60,000 nt of DNA, from contig NC_134027.1 in NCBI RefSeq assembly GCF_964204645.1, positions 975,501 to 1,035,500 on the forward strand, given 5' to 3'. Within the stretch, counting starts at the first letter, position 1. Each line of letters opens with the position of its first letter. This DNA comes from Tubulanus polymorphus (lineage: Eukaryota; Nemertea; Palaeonemertea; Tubulaniformes; Tubulanidae). Of this stretch, positions 40,309 through 51,360 are shown in pieces. A program made the translations under genes and the position numbers. The notes under the pieces were generated by a model. The model ran no database searches and was not told the origin of the DNA. It was given only the letters and a program-made list of their open reading frames with translations.

Positions 40309-42424
40309 AGTGTGAGTAAGCTGAGGTGAATGAATGGTTTCCTATGCTTAATACATACCGTGGTGGTCAGCTGGTGACGTATTCAATAGCGCGTATGAAT
40401 GATATCAACAACTCTGAAAAGCCGCAATTGTGTCTCTATTGTTGAATGGATTTACATTGAGAGCTTATAGAAGTTGAATGAAAAGGTTCTACTGCCGGGT
40501 TGAACACGCGCCAGTAGCCAGCTGAACAACTGGAACTTTAATAAGGCCATAGAAATAAATTACTTGATTACCAACAGCTCCCCTTCTAATTTAGCCGCCG
40601 CCTGTTTTTTTTTAGAATAATATATTGAAATCGAAGAATGAAATCGTTAACATTTATTGATGAAAACCTTTAACTTTATTTCTCATGCATAGCTTCCCCG
40701 AAGTGGTGACATAAATAATTCCAAGTTCAAGGCTAAACAAAAATGATACTTTGTTTCATCGCGGCGCAGCAGCCGGGTCATTTTTGTTAGATATGATAAA
40801 ATTTGTAAACAGCGCCGGCCGGGTCTGTTAAGGTTATGGTAAAATTGACACGAATTTTAGGAAAGTCCATTAAAGAATTTCGTTTCTTGTTGTTTTTAAA
40901 GACTATAAAGTTAGCAGTTCTGAAATGTCCAGAATTCAATTATAAACTGTCTTAATGAGTGAAAGTGAAATTGAGATTCCTGGTTGAATCGTAGTTGGTT
41001 TAGTTTTCCCCTCATTATGTTAACAACCGTGGCACTGCGCCTGCGGGTCTAGTGTAGGTGTGAGTCGACATTTCGTCGTTAGAATGTATAGTTTTGTTTT
41101 TGAGCGTGTCTGTTGGAGATGAGCCGTGAGAAGTCTCGGGTTGAAGTGTTTAACACGTAAGCCGAGTCTCTAACGCACTACAGTTACTACAGTTAATGGT
41201 TTTGATTTGTAAATAAATACTTCTCTTCCTGGTTTGTTAAACGGTGATGATGATGAACGTGCGGTGAGAAGTGTTTTCTGGTTTTACACACGCGCCCAGT
41301 CGCCGGCTGAAAGCATCAATATGATACAACAACAGTGAACAATTTTTGATGAGGAGTTTTATATATGAATTTCTGCCTCTTCTGCTGGTAAGAAGTTTCG
41401 TTTTTTTGGGCTTGCCCTTGTCCAGTCAAGTTGTTTGTTTGTTGATGTTGCTGGTTGGGCCTGTCTGTGTCTACGTCAATACGCAGTAGATATTCAACCG
41501 TTTACGGCTGAGTATTTATTTCCGCTATTTTACCATACATCGGGCCAGTAAATGACTAGCGCAGCATCATACCACTAGACCACAGAGCTCGCTGAAAACC
41601 AACCGAATGTTTTTAACTATCTATAGTACCTCACCTTACCCTAATCCTATCTCTAGGGGTAAAACGGAACCCTTTGGACCCTCTTCTCACCCTCTCGACA
41701 CTAACCCTATCGAAACCATAAACCTTAACCCAATAAAAGGATTTTATTGTTACTTTTATAGTTAATACTATAGTAATAATGTACGGTTGAATAGCGGAAG
41801 TAAATACTTTGCCGTATATGGTTAAATATCCACTTCGTTTGATTTAAATAAAAAAGCGCTGTATTCAACTGTTGTTGTTAGTCAGTAACCGGGGTCAACT
41901 TCGGTTAGGGCTATCTGAGATAGTCGAATATAGTCGAACTAAGTGAAACCGAATTTTAGTTAGTCAGAACTTTTATATTCTGGAAATAGTTTGGAAATTG
42001 AGTGCATTCAGTTGTTAGTTCCGACCACTAGTCAACTAGAATTGGCCCTGTCTGTTCTCTGTGGTGGTTTAGTTTCGCAATTGGAAGCCCATCCGATTAT
42101 AAAAGCTTACCACCAATGATTAGCTAACCAACTAACTACACTGCTGTGTGACTGGAGCCAGCAGCAGCAGCAGGAGAGAAGGAAGTTGACTTATTATTGC
42201 ACTTTCGTTCCCTTCCCAAAAAATCATCACAGGAAGGTTTTGGGAATCATAGTCAATAGCTTAGACAAAAAATAAAAGAATCAAGTAGTGAATTTTAGTA
42301 GTGGACAGGACTTGAGTGGTACTTTGAAATTCGGCAGACGTGCCTCTCTACTCTAATCAGATCGGATATTTCATTGCTCATTTTGAGATCAATGTTTTTA
42401 TTAGATTGTGATGTATATTTTCAG
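40309..42424. other. Intergenic, PTPDC1 upstream region
   Basis: No coding sequence is seen. A MITE lies at 41487-41834. The PTPDC1 coding start exon has a splice acceptor just upstream (TATATTTTCAG at 42424), so an untranslated first exon and promoter must lie here or nearby. CpG-richer DNA near 40.7-41.3 kb is a candidate, unproven. Confidence 0.45.
41487..41834. mobile_element. Foldback element enclosing a tRNA-like segment
   Basis: The left end (GATATTCAACCGTTTACGGC, TGAGTATTTATTTCCGCTAT) is an imperfect inverted copy of the right end (ATAGCGGAAGTAAATACTTT, GCCGTATATGGTTAAATATC), about 45 bp each. At 41552-41598 the minus strand carries GTGGTCTAGTGGTATGATGC, an A-box-like motif shared with the SINE head at 7077. 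Confidence 0.7.
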
Positions 42425-45400
42425 ATGTGATTTAAAATGTCTTACGTGGATATTAATAGTTACGTATTAGAGGATATTGATTGGGAATCTGATGGAGTTA
42501 AAGCAGTTTTAGGTAGGTTCAATTTCATCCCTCCGTTTATTTCACTGGTATTCATTCTAAATTAGAAACCCCCAAACCTCTCTCATCCCTCCATTCTCTC
42601 TCCTCTTTTTCCTGTACACAATTTTAAGCATCATATAGGCCTACGCAGTGAGTAGTGGCCAGTTATTGAACCCTCCATGGATATGTGCACATATTATAAA
42701 TGTTTGCTAACGGGATTTTAAATTTTCAATATAATTATCATTTATTGTTTAGTGATTGATTTCCTGTGATTCGCACAAAGACAGTCGTCTCTCATTCTTG
42801 CGTTGACTTGACAACTCTCTCCTGCGAGATCAGCTTGTAGTTCATGTGTACATCGCAAAATATTGATTCCAGTTAGTCTAATAATATTGAAATTCATTGA
42901 TTCCTGCTGAGTTTATGGATCCGAAGGAAATGTTGGCTTTGAATGAATCTATCGGTGATACCAAAAATACTGGATACTGTTTCATGGATGTGCGGGCAAA
43001 ATAATCCCTGGGAATGTTTTCAAATCAGTCAGTTATTGCCATGGTTTCTCATTGTTACTATAATGGTAGTCGATGCGTAAAGATTTATTTCCATGGATGA
43101 TAATTGATGTGGTCTCTAAGTTCGAGAAAATTCTGCGTCCATTAAAAGACAAAGAATTTTATTTTTTTCGTAGAAAAAGGAATTTTTCTCGTACTTAGAA
43201 AAAATTGACGAATCGCTGACGTCATCCTTTCATTATATTGAGCTTTAAAAAATCAGTATGATGATAAACGCTAAAATAGAATGATACCTCGTTTCTCCTA
43301 ATCGGTCGGGGGTCACTTCTATAGCAGCCAGCTCAGCAGAAATGAGAAACAAGGTATCAATTTTCTTTTAGCCCAAACTAATGCTTGTAAATTGGTAGTT
43401 CTCATCTGAAAATAAAATGTCTTCGAAGATTCTTTAAAAGTTTTCTAAATAAAGAGACTTCAGCAACAAGTTTTTGCAGAATTAAACAAGTTATTATTCT
43501 CCCTCTTATCTGTCGATTGCAGCCAAGAAAAAACCGAAAGCGAAATATGGAAAACTCTCAGAGAAATTACGTAAGAATATTCCTGAGGAGACGCTGTGCG
43601 CAATGTTCTGCGGGGGTAAAACGTGTAAATACTGCGACCCACCGGGATATTATACCGACGAACAGATGACTATTAAAGGTCTCTATTCGAGTTGGTGAGT
43701 TATAAAAACATTTCATACGAGAATCTCTGAGCTTGATTTATAACTGTCTAAGTTATGATTTGACTGATGTCTCGAGTTGTTAGATTTGTATTAGAACTGA
43801 AGCTGGTCTTAGAATGGTCTTAAATCTAGGCATTGGATGCGGACCAGTTGCATAGTCATGGCTTAGACTTAAGACCAGTCTAACACCAACATAGTTCTAT
43901 AGCTAATCTAACCACTTAAGACCAGTCTTAAGATTTAAGATCACTTTTGGACTAAGTCGCGACTGTGCAACTGGCCCCAGGATGCTGTAGATTCTTATGT
44001 AGTCTCAGCACCTGCACTTCAGTTTCAGCGCCTCCTCTATAAATAGAATCTAATAGTGGACAGGTGATAATTTGAAAGTTATTTCTGAATTGCCCGTTTG
44101 TATTATTGTCATGGATACCGTGTCACCTCCAGTTCAGTTTCAGCGCCTGCAGTTCAGTTTCAGCGCCTGCAGTTCAGTTTCAGCACCTGTAGTTCAGTTT
44201 CAGCGCCTCCTCTATAAATAGAACAGAGTAAACTTACATTTTTATCATCATCGCACGTGTATCGTTATGAATTATATCCATGTGCGTTACCGTGGTTACG
44301 TGTAATCGGATCAATAAAATCTAATTAATTGCGACACAACAAGTGAGAATAGAGGAAGTTCCCGGGACTGGGTGGCACCACTTACCTGGAATAGTCAGGG
44401 AAATTTCTTTTCTTTGATAAAGTCGGGCAAAAAAGCTAAAATTCAGGGAAATTTATTTCGAAATCGCGCATAAAATCAAACAGTTTCGGTTTATGTTGGA
44501 TGTTGTTGATTGGACTCAGAGCAGATCAAGTCAGGGAAAAACGTGTATATCCGGGAAAAAACAAGTCAAATATAAGTGGCCCCGAGTTCAACTTGGGCAA
44601 CTCTATGTCAACTATCTGAGGCCCGTTCCATAGTCATGGCTTAGACAAAGGCCAAATACAAACTTAGTTCTATAGCCACATGAACAACTTTAGACCAGTT
44701 TTAAGATTAAAGACCACTTTTGGTCTTAAGTCTTTACTATGGAACCGGCCTCTGATGGTTAACTTTTGAGCTACTGGACCAAGGACATTCGCGCATATTT
44801 CATTAAAAAGGCCCCAGGTTTTTTTTTCAAAATCCCGGTAAATTCAGAGTGTTAAAACGTGTGGTTGATTTTTTCAGGGTGACTGAGAATATTTTGGCGA
44901 TGTCGCGACCGAGTACGAGATTAATGAAAGAATATGATATCATTAAACAGTTTAAAGAGTAAGTGAAACATTCATGAAACACTTTGATCCCGAGATGTTT
45001 CCTGAAGCTAAAATGTTTATTCAACGTTTCGACTAGGCCTATATCCTAACATCCTCCCACGTCAGGGATTCGAACCTGATGGCATCGCTATTCTCAGCCA
45101 CGGTACGAACCCCTGCCACACTAGACCGGGTGCGCAGGTACATGCGCAGCTTTGCTGCACGAAAACTTGCGGCACCAATCAGATTGCTCCTAAGCTGCGC
45201 GTGTAGCTGCGCACTCGGTCTCAAAGGTCTCACTCAGATTCAAAGTTAAATAGATAATTTCGAATTAAATCTATGAAGCTATGCACCAGTGATTTTCGTT
45301 AATTTGAATCTTAAAAACGTTTTTATGTGAATTTTGTTTTTGTTTTTTTCACGTAGAGCTGGAATCAGTTCAATAATCAATCTACAAACTCCTGGTGAAC

Positions 45401-48400
45401 ATTTTAACTGCGGTGACCCTTTAGAACTATCCGGATTCTCTTATAACATCGAGGACTTCATGGACGAAGGAAGTCAGTGGTTTACATCTGGAAATTACAT
45501 TCTTTTTTTATAAAAATAGAAAAGATTTATGATTTTATTTTCTGTTCTATTTTTCAGTTTTCTTCTACAATTTTGGTTGGTAAGTATTTTACTTACTGAA
45601 AACCGCCGTTGTTTAGAGAATTAACGACTATTTGCCGAACAAGTCAAATAAAACTTCGGGGGCTTGTTGCACAGTCATGACTTCAGTCCAAAAGTGGTCT
45701 TAAATCATAAGACCGGTCTTGAATTCTTAGATTGGCTATACAACTAAGTTGGTCTTAGACTAGTCTTAAGTCTAAGCCATGACTATGCAACCAGCCCCAG
45801 GATTTGTTTCCACAGTTGAGAGTTGGAGTTGACTTTTGAGTTGAAATGAGTTAACTCACAACTGTGGAACGGATCCCTGATCCAAGAAGACTCATTAAGA
45901 ATATTTGTGGATTTGTAGGCCTGATTACGGAGTAGCTAATCCTGATACATTGCTCGATATGGTTAGAGTCATGCAGTTCGCTGTTTCTGAAGGCAAAGTA
46001 GCGATTCATTGTCACGCCGGTCTAGGTGAGTTACCACCTACCACCTGAAACGTGAAATCAGCAGTAACTTGTAATGGGTGGAGAAATTCAATAATATTGA
46101 AATTACTTTAGATAAACTCAGTGTCAAATATTGCCAGTCTTTTGCTGAATGAAATTAGATTTTTGTCAGTGTTGCAAGATTACCTTTCTTTTTAAAGTTG
46201 ATAATTTTGTCTTGACAACCAATCTCTTGAAATCAGATTGGAAATGATTATCTTTGGAATTGAACAACTAAGAAAATATGTAAGTTTGTTCTTTTTAGGA
46301 TCATGGGTTCTACAACTAAAGACTAAAACTCAAGATTAATGTTATTTGTCCTATTATCAAAATCTCACCAAAAATGGTTTTGATTTAAGGAGATTTTCTC
46401 TTCATGTCAGAGATATAAACAGATTGGGTTTAATCTAGAGATGACTGACTGTTTCTGGGACATTGAGGTTGGCTCTTAAAAGTGCCGTTTAAGAATCGAG
46501 TTGAATCGTGTTTTGATTCAGATGCGTGATTCACTGATATGAGGTGAATCAGTAGATTCATTGATGAGTATTTCGCCGAGATGTCGTTTTAACATGTGAA
46601 TTTCGGTAGCTTTATTCTGCGCGTACAAATAGAAAGCATCTTTCGTACTGGCGAGTGACAACCATTGAATCCTCGCCGAGTACCCGGTGTTCAATTCCTT
46701 CATACGTTCATAACGTTCACTGAACTGATGAACTTTCCTCTCCAGTATCGCTATTTGACGAGCTGCTCGAAGAAACTTCATTTCAACTCGTTGTAAACTC
46801 ATAACTGTATCATCGACATTCATCTGGTCTATAGAATTCTGTTGTAGGAAGATGGAGGAGCTGCTCTTGTCGTTAACGGTTTGACGTTCCATTTTACAAT
46901 GTTGAAAATATTCATAAATCACGGATATTTATACATCAACCTCAAACACTAATTAGTGAACTCATTAATTAAATACTTTTATTCGAAAACATCAAAGAAT
47001 CTTTAATCTTTTATTATGTTGTTTTCGAAAAGATCAAAGGAAAATTGTGATCAGTAATTAATTTGTAATTAGTGAAGATCAAAGGAGACCAAAAGGATCA
47101 CGTGTTAATTAGTTAAGGTGATCATATTCACTGTTTGATCAAAGGGTTGTACTTAATTAATTACTAGTAACTGATCATGACCAGAATACTATTCATTATT
47201 CAAAGATCAAAGGATACTGATTTATTTGTAACAGGTGTTGTAAATATTGATGACTGATCAACACAATATTTTGAAAAGAAATAATGCGTTTACCAGTAAT
47301 TAATGTTTGAGGTTGCTGTATAAATATCCATAGTGTCTGTTAATATCTCTGATACAACAGCAAAATCTCCTCAATCAAAACCATCTTAGGTCAGGTTTTG
47401 ATATAAAAGGCATTTTGTCTAAATATGTTAGACCGATGGCAGTTTTAAGTTGTAGGAACCAAAACCCACATTTTCAAGAACAAACCTATGTTTACCCAAG
47501 ATTTCCAGTTGATTTAAGAGAGTTTATTTGAAATCTGAATTTTTACTTTCCGTCCGAAACATTAGAAAATAACTGAGTTTGGATTTTGTCTTAACTGATT
47601 CTTACGGATTGTTTCTTTATAAAAGTTGGTTGTCTATTATCAAAGATGGTTAAATTCTTGTACACGAGTTTGAAGAATTACGAACATAATTTTGCTTAAA
47701 GCTGGTAAAATATGTAGCGAGATTTTGAAAATTGAATTTTGTGATATTTCAGGACGGACGGGAGTTTTGATAGCGGTTTATTTGATATTCAATAATCGTA
47801 TGTCCGCAGGTGAAGCTATTCAATACATTCGAACAAAAAGGTAGAAATATCGATTTCAAAGATTTGATTATCGATTGATGGATCGAACTATGATTTGTTT
47901 ATGAATCTGTTGTATCATTTTTAGGAAAGGGGCAATACAAACAAAGAGACAAATAGATGCGATAAAAGCTTATGGAATTTATTTAAAACCATTTCGGATA
48001 ATTTATTCCGAGTAAGTATCTGAACTGGCTCTCGTTCCTGATGGTGCTGTAAGTTTTTGAAACTTTAGTCATGAAATCGACAGTCCATTATTCAACCATG
48101 GCATATTTCACGAATCAAGGTTACAATGCCAGAAGTAAGTTCAACAGCCCAACAGCAGTCTTAGATAATGACCCTAAGTCTAACTAAAGTCTAAAAGTGG
48201 TCTTAGATATTTAGACTGGTCTTGAGTTGTTTTATTGGTTCTAGAACTAAGTTGGTCTCAAATCTAAAGCCTAGACTGTGCAACTTGGCTCCAGGGGCTG
48301 GTTGCATAGTCATGGCTTAGACTTAAGACCAGTCTAAGACCAACTTAGTTCTATAGCCAATCTAACAACTTGAGACCAGTCATAAGATTTAAGACCACTT

Positions 48401-50923
48401 TTGGACTTAAGTCACGACTGTGCAACTGGCCCCAGATCTAGTGTCAGAATCCAGACTGATGCGATGAGTCCCTATTTTGACCGTGTGACGAATTAACAAA
48501 TGAAATTGTTGTTATTGTTTTTAGTTGTGCTACTGATGATTTTACGTTGTACCAGTATCTAATGAGACAGAAACACATGTTACATGGATTTGAAGCTCGA
48601 CGGCTGAAACACATTCCAAAGGTACGGTCGATCAGAACAGCCGACACTCTCACACGTGAACAATATGAATCCAAAACGTCTTCATTTTTTATCTCCTAGA
48701 TTTGTATAAATTAGGTTATAAGCTTCAGTTTTATAATACATCGATCTCCAGTTTATTTCTCATCTTGATAATGATTATTGATTTTTTTTTTTCGACAGAT
48801 AATCTACGTCTGCTGCGAACGTCTGCTCGAACTGGCTCATAGAGGGCGCCGGTTGAAATCTCACGCTAACGACAGCGATACGTTGAAACTGATTCGAGAG
48901 GTGGCTCCGAAAGCTTTCAACAATTCGCCGTCGTCGGGGGCGACGATGATGAACGGGTTAAAACGCGCTCAGAGCTGCGATGACAAACTCAGCTCGGCTG
49001 ACTCCGATAATAACTCATTGTTACCGTTACCGACGGCGACGGGACGCGCCGGTTCGACGAACGATATTTATAAACTATCGGCGAATTTGACCTTGAACGA
49101 CGAAAGCGATACCGGGTCGAGTTTTGGCGATGATAAAAACACGGACGAGGATGGATTACGTACGGATGACGACGGCGATGAATCTAGCGATCCGGAATCG
49201 GCAGGAATCGAGTCGGTGATTCGTAGTTTAGTTACCGTGAATCATACCGATGACGTTAAACAAATAGTGCACGATTATAAAGTAAGTTTCATCCGATTCA
49301 GAAACAGGACCCGGTTCCATGACTACGGGACTGGTTACCAAACCTCTGCATCCCGGTTCATCATCGTAGAAACAATTGTAAACTGTAAACCGGAGTTTAA
49401 TTATCTGTTGTAGATCTCTTTAAACACGTGTGACAGCGCATGGCAGACGCTATCTCATGAAAACAATCCGTCCGTTTTGAGTTTACTAATCTGGGATTGG
49501 TTAGATCAACTACGGGTAAGTCTTAAACATTTCAACGGTTTACAAGTTTTAGACATTAGCTCGGTTTCGATCGACTTTAGTCACCGTGTATATTTCAATT
49601 GAGAAAAAACCTAGCTGTACAATTGAAAAGGAGTTTAGTTTGATGTTTTGACTCAATGAGCCATTTTTAAACGGATTTAAGTTCGAAATCATTGATGAGG
49701 TATTCTAGTTGCTACCAGGAATTACTTAGTAACTTTACTGTAACTTTTACTGTTCTTGCGTATCAAATCAATTCTGAAAATGGCGTATATTGTTGTCGAA
49801 ATGTCACGACTTTCTTTCTTAGTTCGGACATTTTTCAGGACTTTTCAAACTCGGGATGAAATGATACTCCGTGAAGGAAGCGATATTTTATTTTAAAGAT
49901 ATTCTGATTTGTTTTTTAGGAACCGATTATCAGTTTTCAGGATCTGAATCTAATTTCTGCTCACGTCGATGAACCATTAGCCGGAATTCAACGTTTAGAA
50001 AGAGTAAGTATCCACCACCAGGTGGAGCCACTGTACAGTTTCGCGTCCGGTTCAGGTAGACATTCTGTTTATTTGTATTGACCAATAAACAACGCTCGGT
50101 ATTTCCACTTAGAAGTTGAAATTATCTTTTGTTTCGGCACCGAGTAGAAATCTAGGGACTAAAGCCGTTGCGTCACAAGTTGGGGGGTAAGTCTGTTGCG
50201 ATGTGATTTCCAGCGACTGTGTGCGACTAGTTGCTGCCAGTTGCAAGAGCGCATAGATCGGTTGCGACGGTTGCGTCGCAGAAAGTAGAACATGTGCGAC
50301 TCATTGCGACTGGCGTCGCTGCCAGTCGCAACCTGCGCTGGTAGTTGCAAAGTAGCGTAGGTCGGTGAGTCGTTGCGACGTGATCGTCGCGAGCCGTCGC
50401 AAGGCCGACCTACGCCCGGCTTAATTTCATCAATTCATTGATGCTGTTCTATACAAAATGACCCCTGGAGCTTCATTATCAAGTGTTTGTGAACAACAAA
50501 TAATATATTAAATCTCTAAAAGAAACCAAAAAGAATGTAGAACTTGTCCAAGCAAAGATTTTGAAACGTCTCTTCAAATACGTTAAAAAAAGATTCTCAT
50601 AAATGATGTTTGTTTTGTTTCAGGCGAGTCAACATACGACTGAATATCTAGTCAACTTCGTAACACGGTTATTGCCCCTCGACGAGGAGCACGAGGATTC
50701 CATCATGATGCGATTAATGTCCGTTCTAACGCAACAGAACGTCTACGGTAACCGCGGCGACGCGTTCCACTGTCCATCGCTGACCAAATCGAGCCGCGTT
50801 ATGAAATCTGAAATGCAACAGAAAACTATCAAGTTTTTCTACCTGCTCCTCGACGCTCTCGAGACGAAATTACAACAGCGTAAAATGAAACGTCGCGCTT
50901 CGCTTTCAGAAACTAATCAATAA
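42425..50923 (+). CDS. PTPDC1: Protein tyrosine phosphatase domain-containing protein 1
   Basis: A dual-specificity-type phosphatase linked in vertebrates to centrosome and cilium function. Coding starts at ATG 42437. Exons: 42425-42512, 43523-43694, 44878-44958, 45357-45472, 45558-45579, 45919-46025, 47753-47840, 47925-48011, 48525-48621, 48799-49281, 49414-49515, 49920-50003 and 50624-50923. They total 604 residues with consistent phases. Diagnostic stretches are CAMFCGGKTCKYCDPPGY, IKGLYSSWVTENILAMSRPS, IINLQTPGEHFNCGDPLEL and FFYNFGWPDYGV. The active site HCHAGLGRTGVLIAVYL is split by the intron after residue G of AGLG. LYQYLMRQKHMLHGFEARRL follows. The exon at 48799 encodes an acidic, disordered linker. 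The C-terminal half has no recognised domain. An antisense gene lies in the 46026-47752 intron. Confidence 0.97.
43841..43980. mobile_element. Foldback MITE, copy A
   Basis: The sequence runs from GGACCAGTTGCATAGTCATG to CGACTGTGCAACTGGCCCCA, whose ends are inverted. Internal segments (TTAAGACCAGTCT, AGTTCTATAG) recur in copies B to E. It lies in a PTPDC1 intron. Confidence 0.8.
44117..44222. repeat. Short tandem repeat, about 20 bp
   Basis: Four to five units of about 20 bp, CCTGCAGTTCAGTTTCAGCG, lie in a PTPDC1 intron. The trailing CCTCCTCTATAAATAGAA is also found at 44031-44048, so the block was duplicated. Confidence 0.85.
44617..44752. mobile_element. Foldback MITE, copy B
   Basis: The ends GAGGCCCGTTCCATAGTCAT and ACTATGGAACCGGCCTC are inverted. 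The internal ACCACTTTTGGTCTTAAG matches copies A, C and D. The termini differ (GTTCCATAG versus GTTGCATAG), marking a subfamily. Confidence 0.75.
45039..45240 (-). repeat. SINE-like element with B box
   Basis: On the minus strand the copy contains GCAATCTGATTGGTGCCGCA, GTACCGTGGCTGAGAATAGC and GATGCCATCAGGTTCGAATC, then CCTGACGTGGGAGG. GGTTCGAATCC is a perfect B box. The same order of blocks occurs at 19400-19545 (plus) and partly at 19205-19330 (minus). It lies in a PTPDC1 intron. Confidence 0.7.
45656..45800. mobile_element. Foldback MITE, copy C
   Basis: GGGGGCTTGTTGCACAGTCA at the left and GACTATGCAACCAGCCCCAG at the right are inverted ends. The interior holds CCAAAAGTGGTCTTAAATC and GGTCTTAGACTAGTCTTAAG. 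It lies in the PTPDC1 intron after the 22-nt exon. Confidence 0.8.
46518..46892 (-). CDS. Unrecognised 124-residue coiled-coil protein, copy 1
   Basis: An intronless gene lies antisense within the PTPDC1 intron 46026-47752. The start ATG (MERQTV) at 46892 follows a TATAAATA box by about 34 bp; the frame upstream holds only a GTG. Residues about 40-80 (TVMSLQRVEMKFLRAARQIA, ILERKVHQFSERYERMKELN) have heptad-like leucines and charges of a coiled coil. A Ser-rich N terminus and an acidic tail (ESTDSPHISE) flank it. No signal peptide, membrane segment or known domain is seen. The protein is identical to copy 2, with one synonymous change (ACC versus ACT, Thr). Identity with a TATA box and shared upstream sites argues that it is a real gene rather than a chance frame. 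A bHLH-like or transcription role cannot be claimed. Confidence 0.75.
   Translation of the reverse strand: MERQTVNDKSSSSIFLQQNSIDQMNVDDTVMSLQRVEMKFLRAARQIAILERKVHQFSERYERMKELNTGYSARIQWLSLASTKDAFYLYAQNKATEIHMLKRHLGEILINESTDSPHISESRI
46926..46933 (-). promoter_or_regulatory. TATA box of coiled-coil gene copy 1
   Basis: TATAAATA on the minus strand lies about 34 bp upstream of the start ATG, implying a very short 5' leader. It is the same in copy 2. Confidence 0.65.
47031..47213. promoter_or_regulatory. Cluster of four TCF/LEF-type sites, copy 1
   Basis: AGATCAAAGG occurs at 47031-47040, 47076-47085 and 47204-47213, and TGATCAAAGG at 47136-47145. AGATCAAAGG is the classical optimal TCF/LEF binding sequence used in Wnt reporters. 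All four have the same orientation and sit 100-320 bp upstream of the coiled-coil gene start. A weaker CATCAAAG is at 46990. Confidence 0.6.
48150..48434. mobile_element. Foldback MITE, copies D and E in tandem
   Basis: Copy D (48292-48434) runs GGGGCTGGTTGCATAGTCAT to CACGACTGTGCAACTGGCCC with clear inverted ends. A diverged copy E directly precedes it (about 48150-48291, ending CTGTGCAACTTGGCTCCAG). It lies in a PTPDC1 intron. Confidence 0.8.
50155..50423. mobile_element. GTCGCAAC-rich foldback element in PTPDC1 intron
   Basis: Many short inverted repeats of TTGCGAC/GTCGCAA and CGTAGGTCGG/CCGACCTACG occur in this stretch, which is much more GC-rich than the surrounding intron. It reads as a non-autonomous foldback element in the last PTPDC1 intron. 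Family not assigned. Confidence 0.55.
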
Positions 50924-51176
50924 ATACCGTTACCGGTGGTAGAAAAAATAATCAAAATTTCATCGTCAGTATCAAATGCAAGTTATTCTAGTGCCAATTG
51001 TTGTCATTATTAGTCACCAGGTAGCGCTTTGTTACGTTTAGTCACATGATTTCGTCCTGTTTTTTATCGAATCTCGTAACTTGTAAATAGATAAGTTGAA
51101 TTATTGTTGTGTATTGATTGTATATATAGTGTAAAGTGTAATAATGTATTTGTGCATCCATCAGCTCTATATCAAA

Positions 51177-51360
51177 CAGTTCAGAGCCCAGTTCCACTGT
51201 GCTGGCCATGGTTCCACAGTTCAGAGCCCAGTTCCACTGTGCCGGACCTGATTCCACAGTTCAGAGCCCAGTTCCACTGTGCCGGACCTGATTCCACAGT
51301 TCAGAGCCCAGTTCCACTGTGCCGGACCTGATTCCACAGTTCAGAGCCCAGTTCCACTGT
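51177..51360. repeat. Minisatellite, 40 bp, downstream of PTPDC1
   Basis: Four to five units of 40 bp contain CAGTTCAGAGCCCAGTTCCA and CTGTGCCGGACCTGATTCCA. The array begins about 255 bp after the PTPDC1 stop, so it is probably in its 3' untranslated region. Confidence 0.93.

Larger units (their letters stand above)
46409..47285. repeat. Segmental duplication, copy 1
   Basis: This is the partner of 54480-55357 at a constant offset of 8,071 bp until small indels near the right end. It is almost identical from 46409 to about 47080 and clearly diverged beyond. It includes the coiled-coil gene, its TATA box and its TCF/LEF-like sites. Confidence 0.95.

Noticed and set aside
46026-47752. CRISPR-like interpretation of the repeated AGATCAAAGG sites
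   Set aside because: The sites are only 10 bp, the spacers are unrelated in length, and the context is a eukaryotic promoter.
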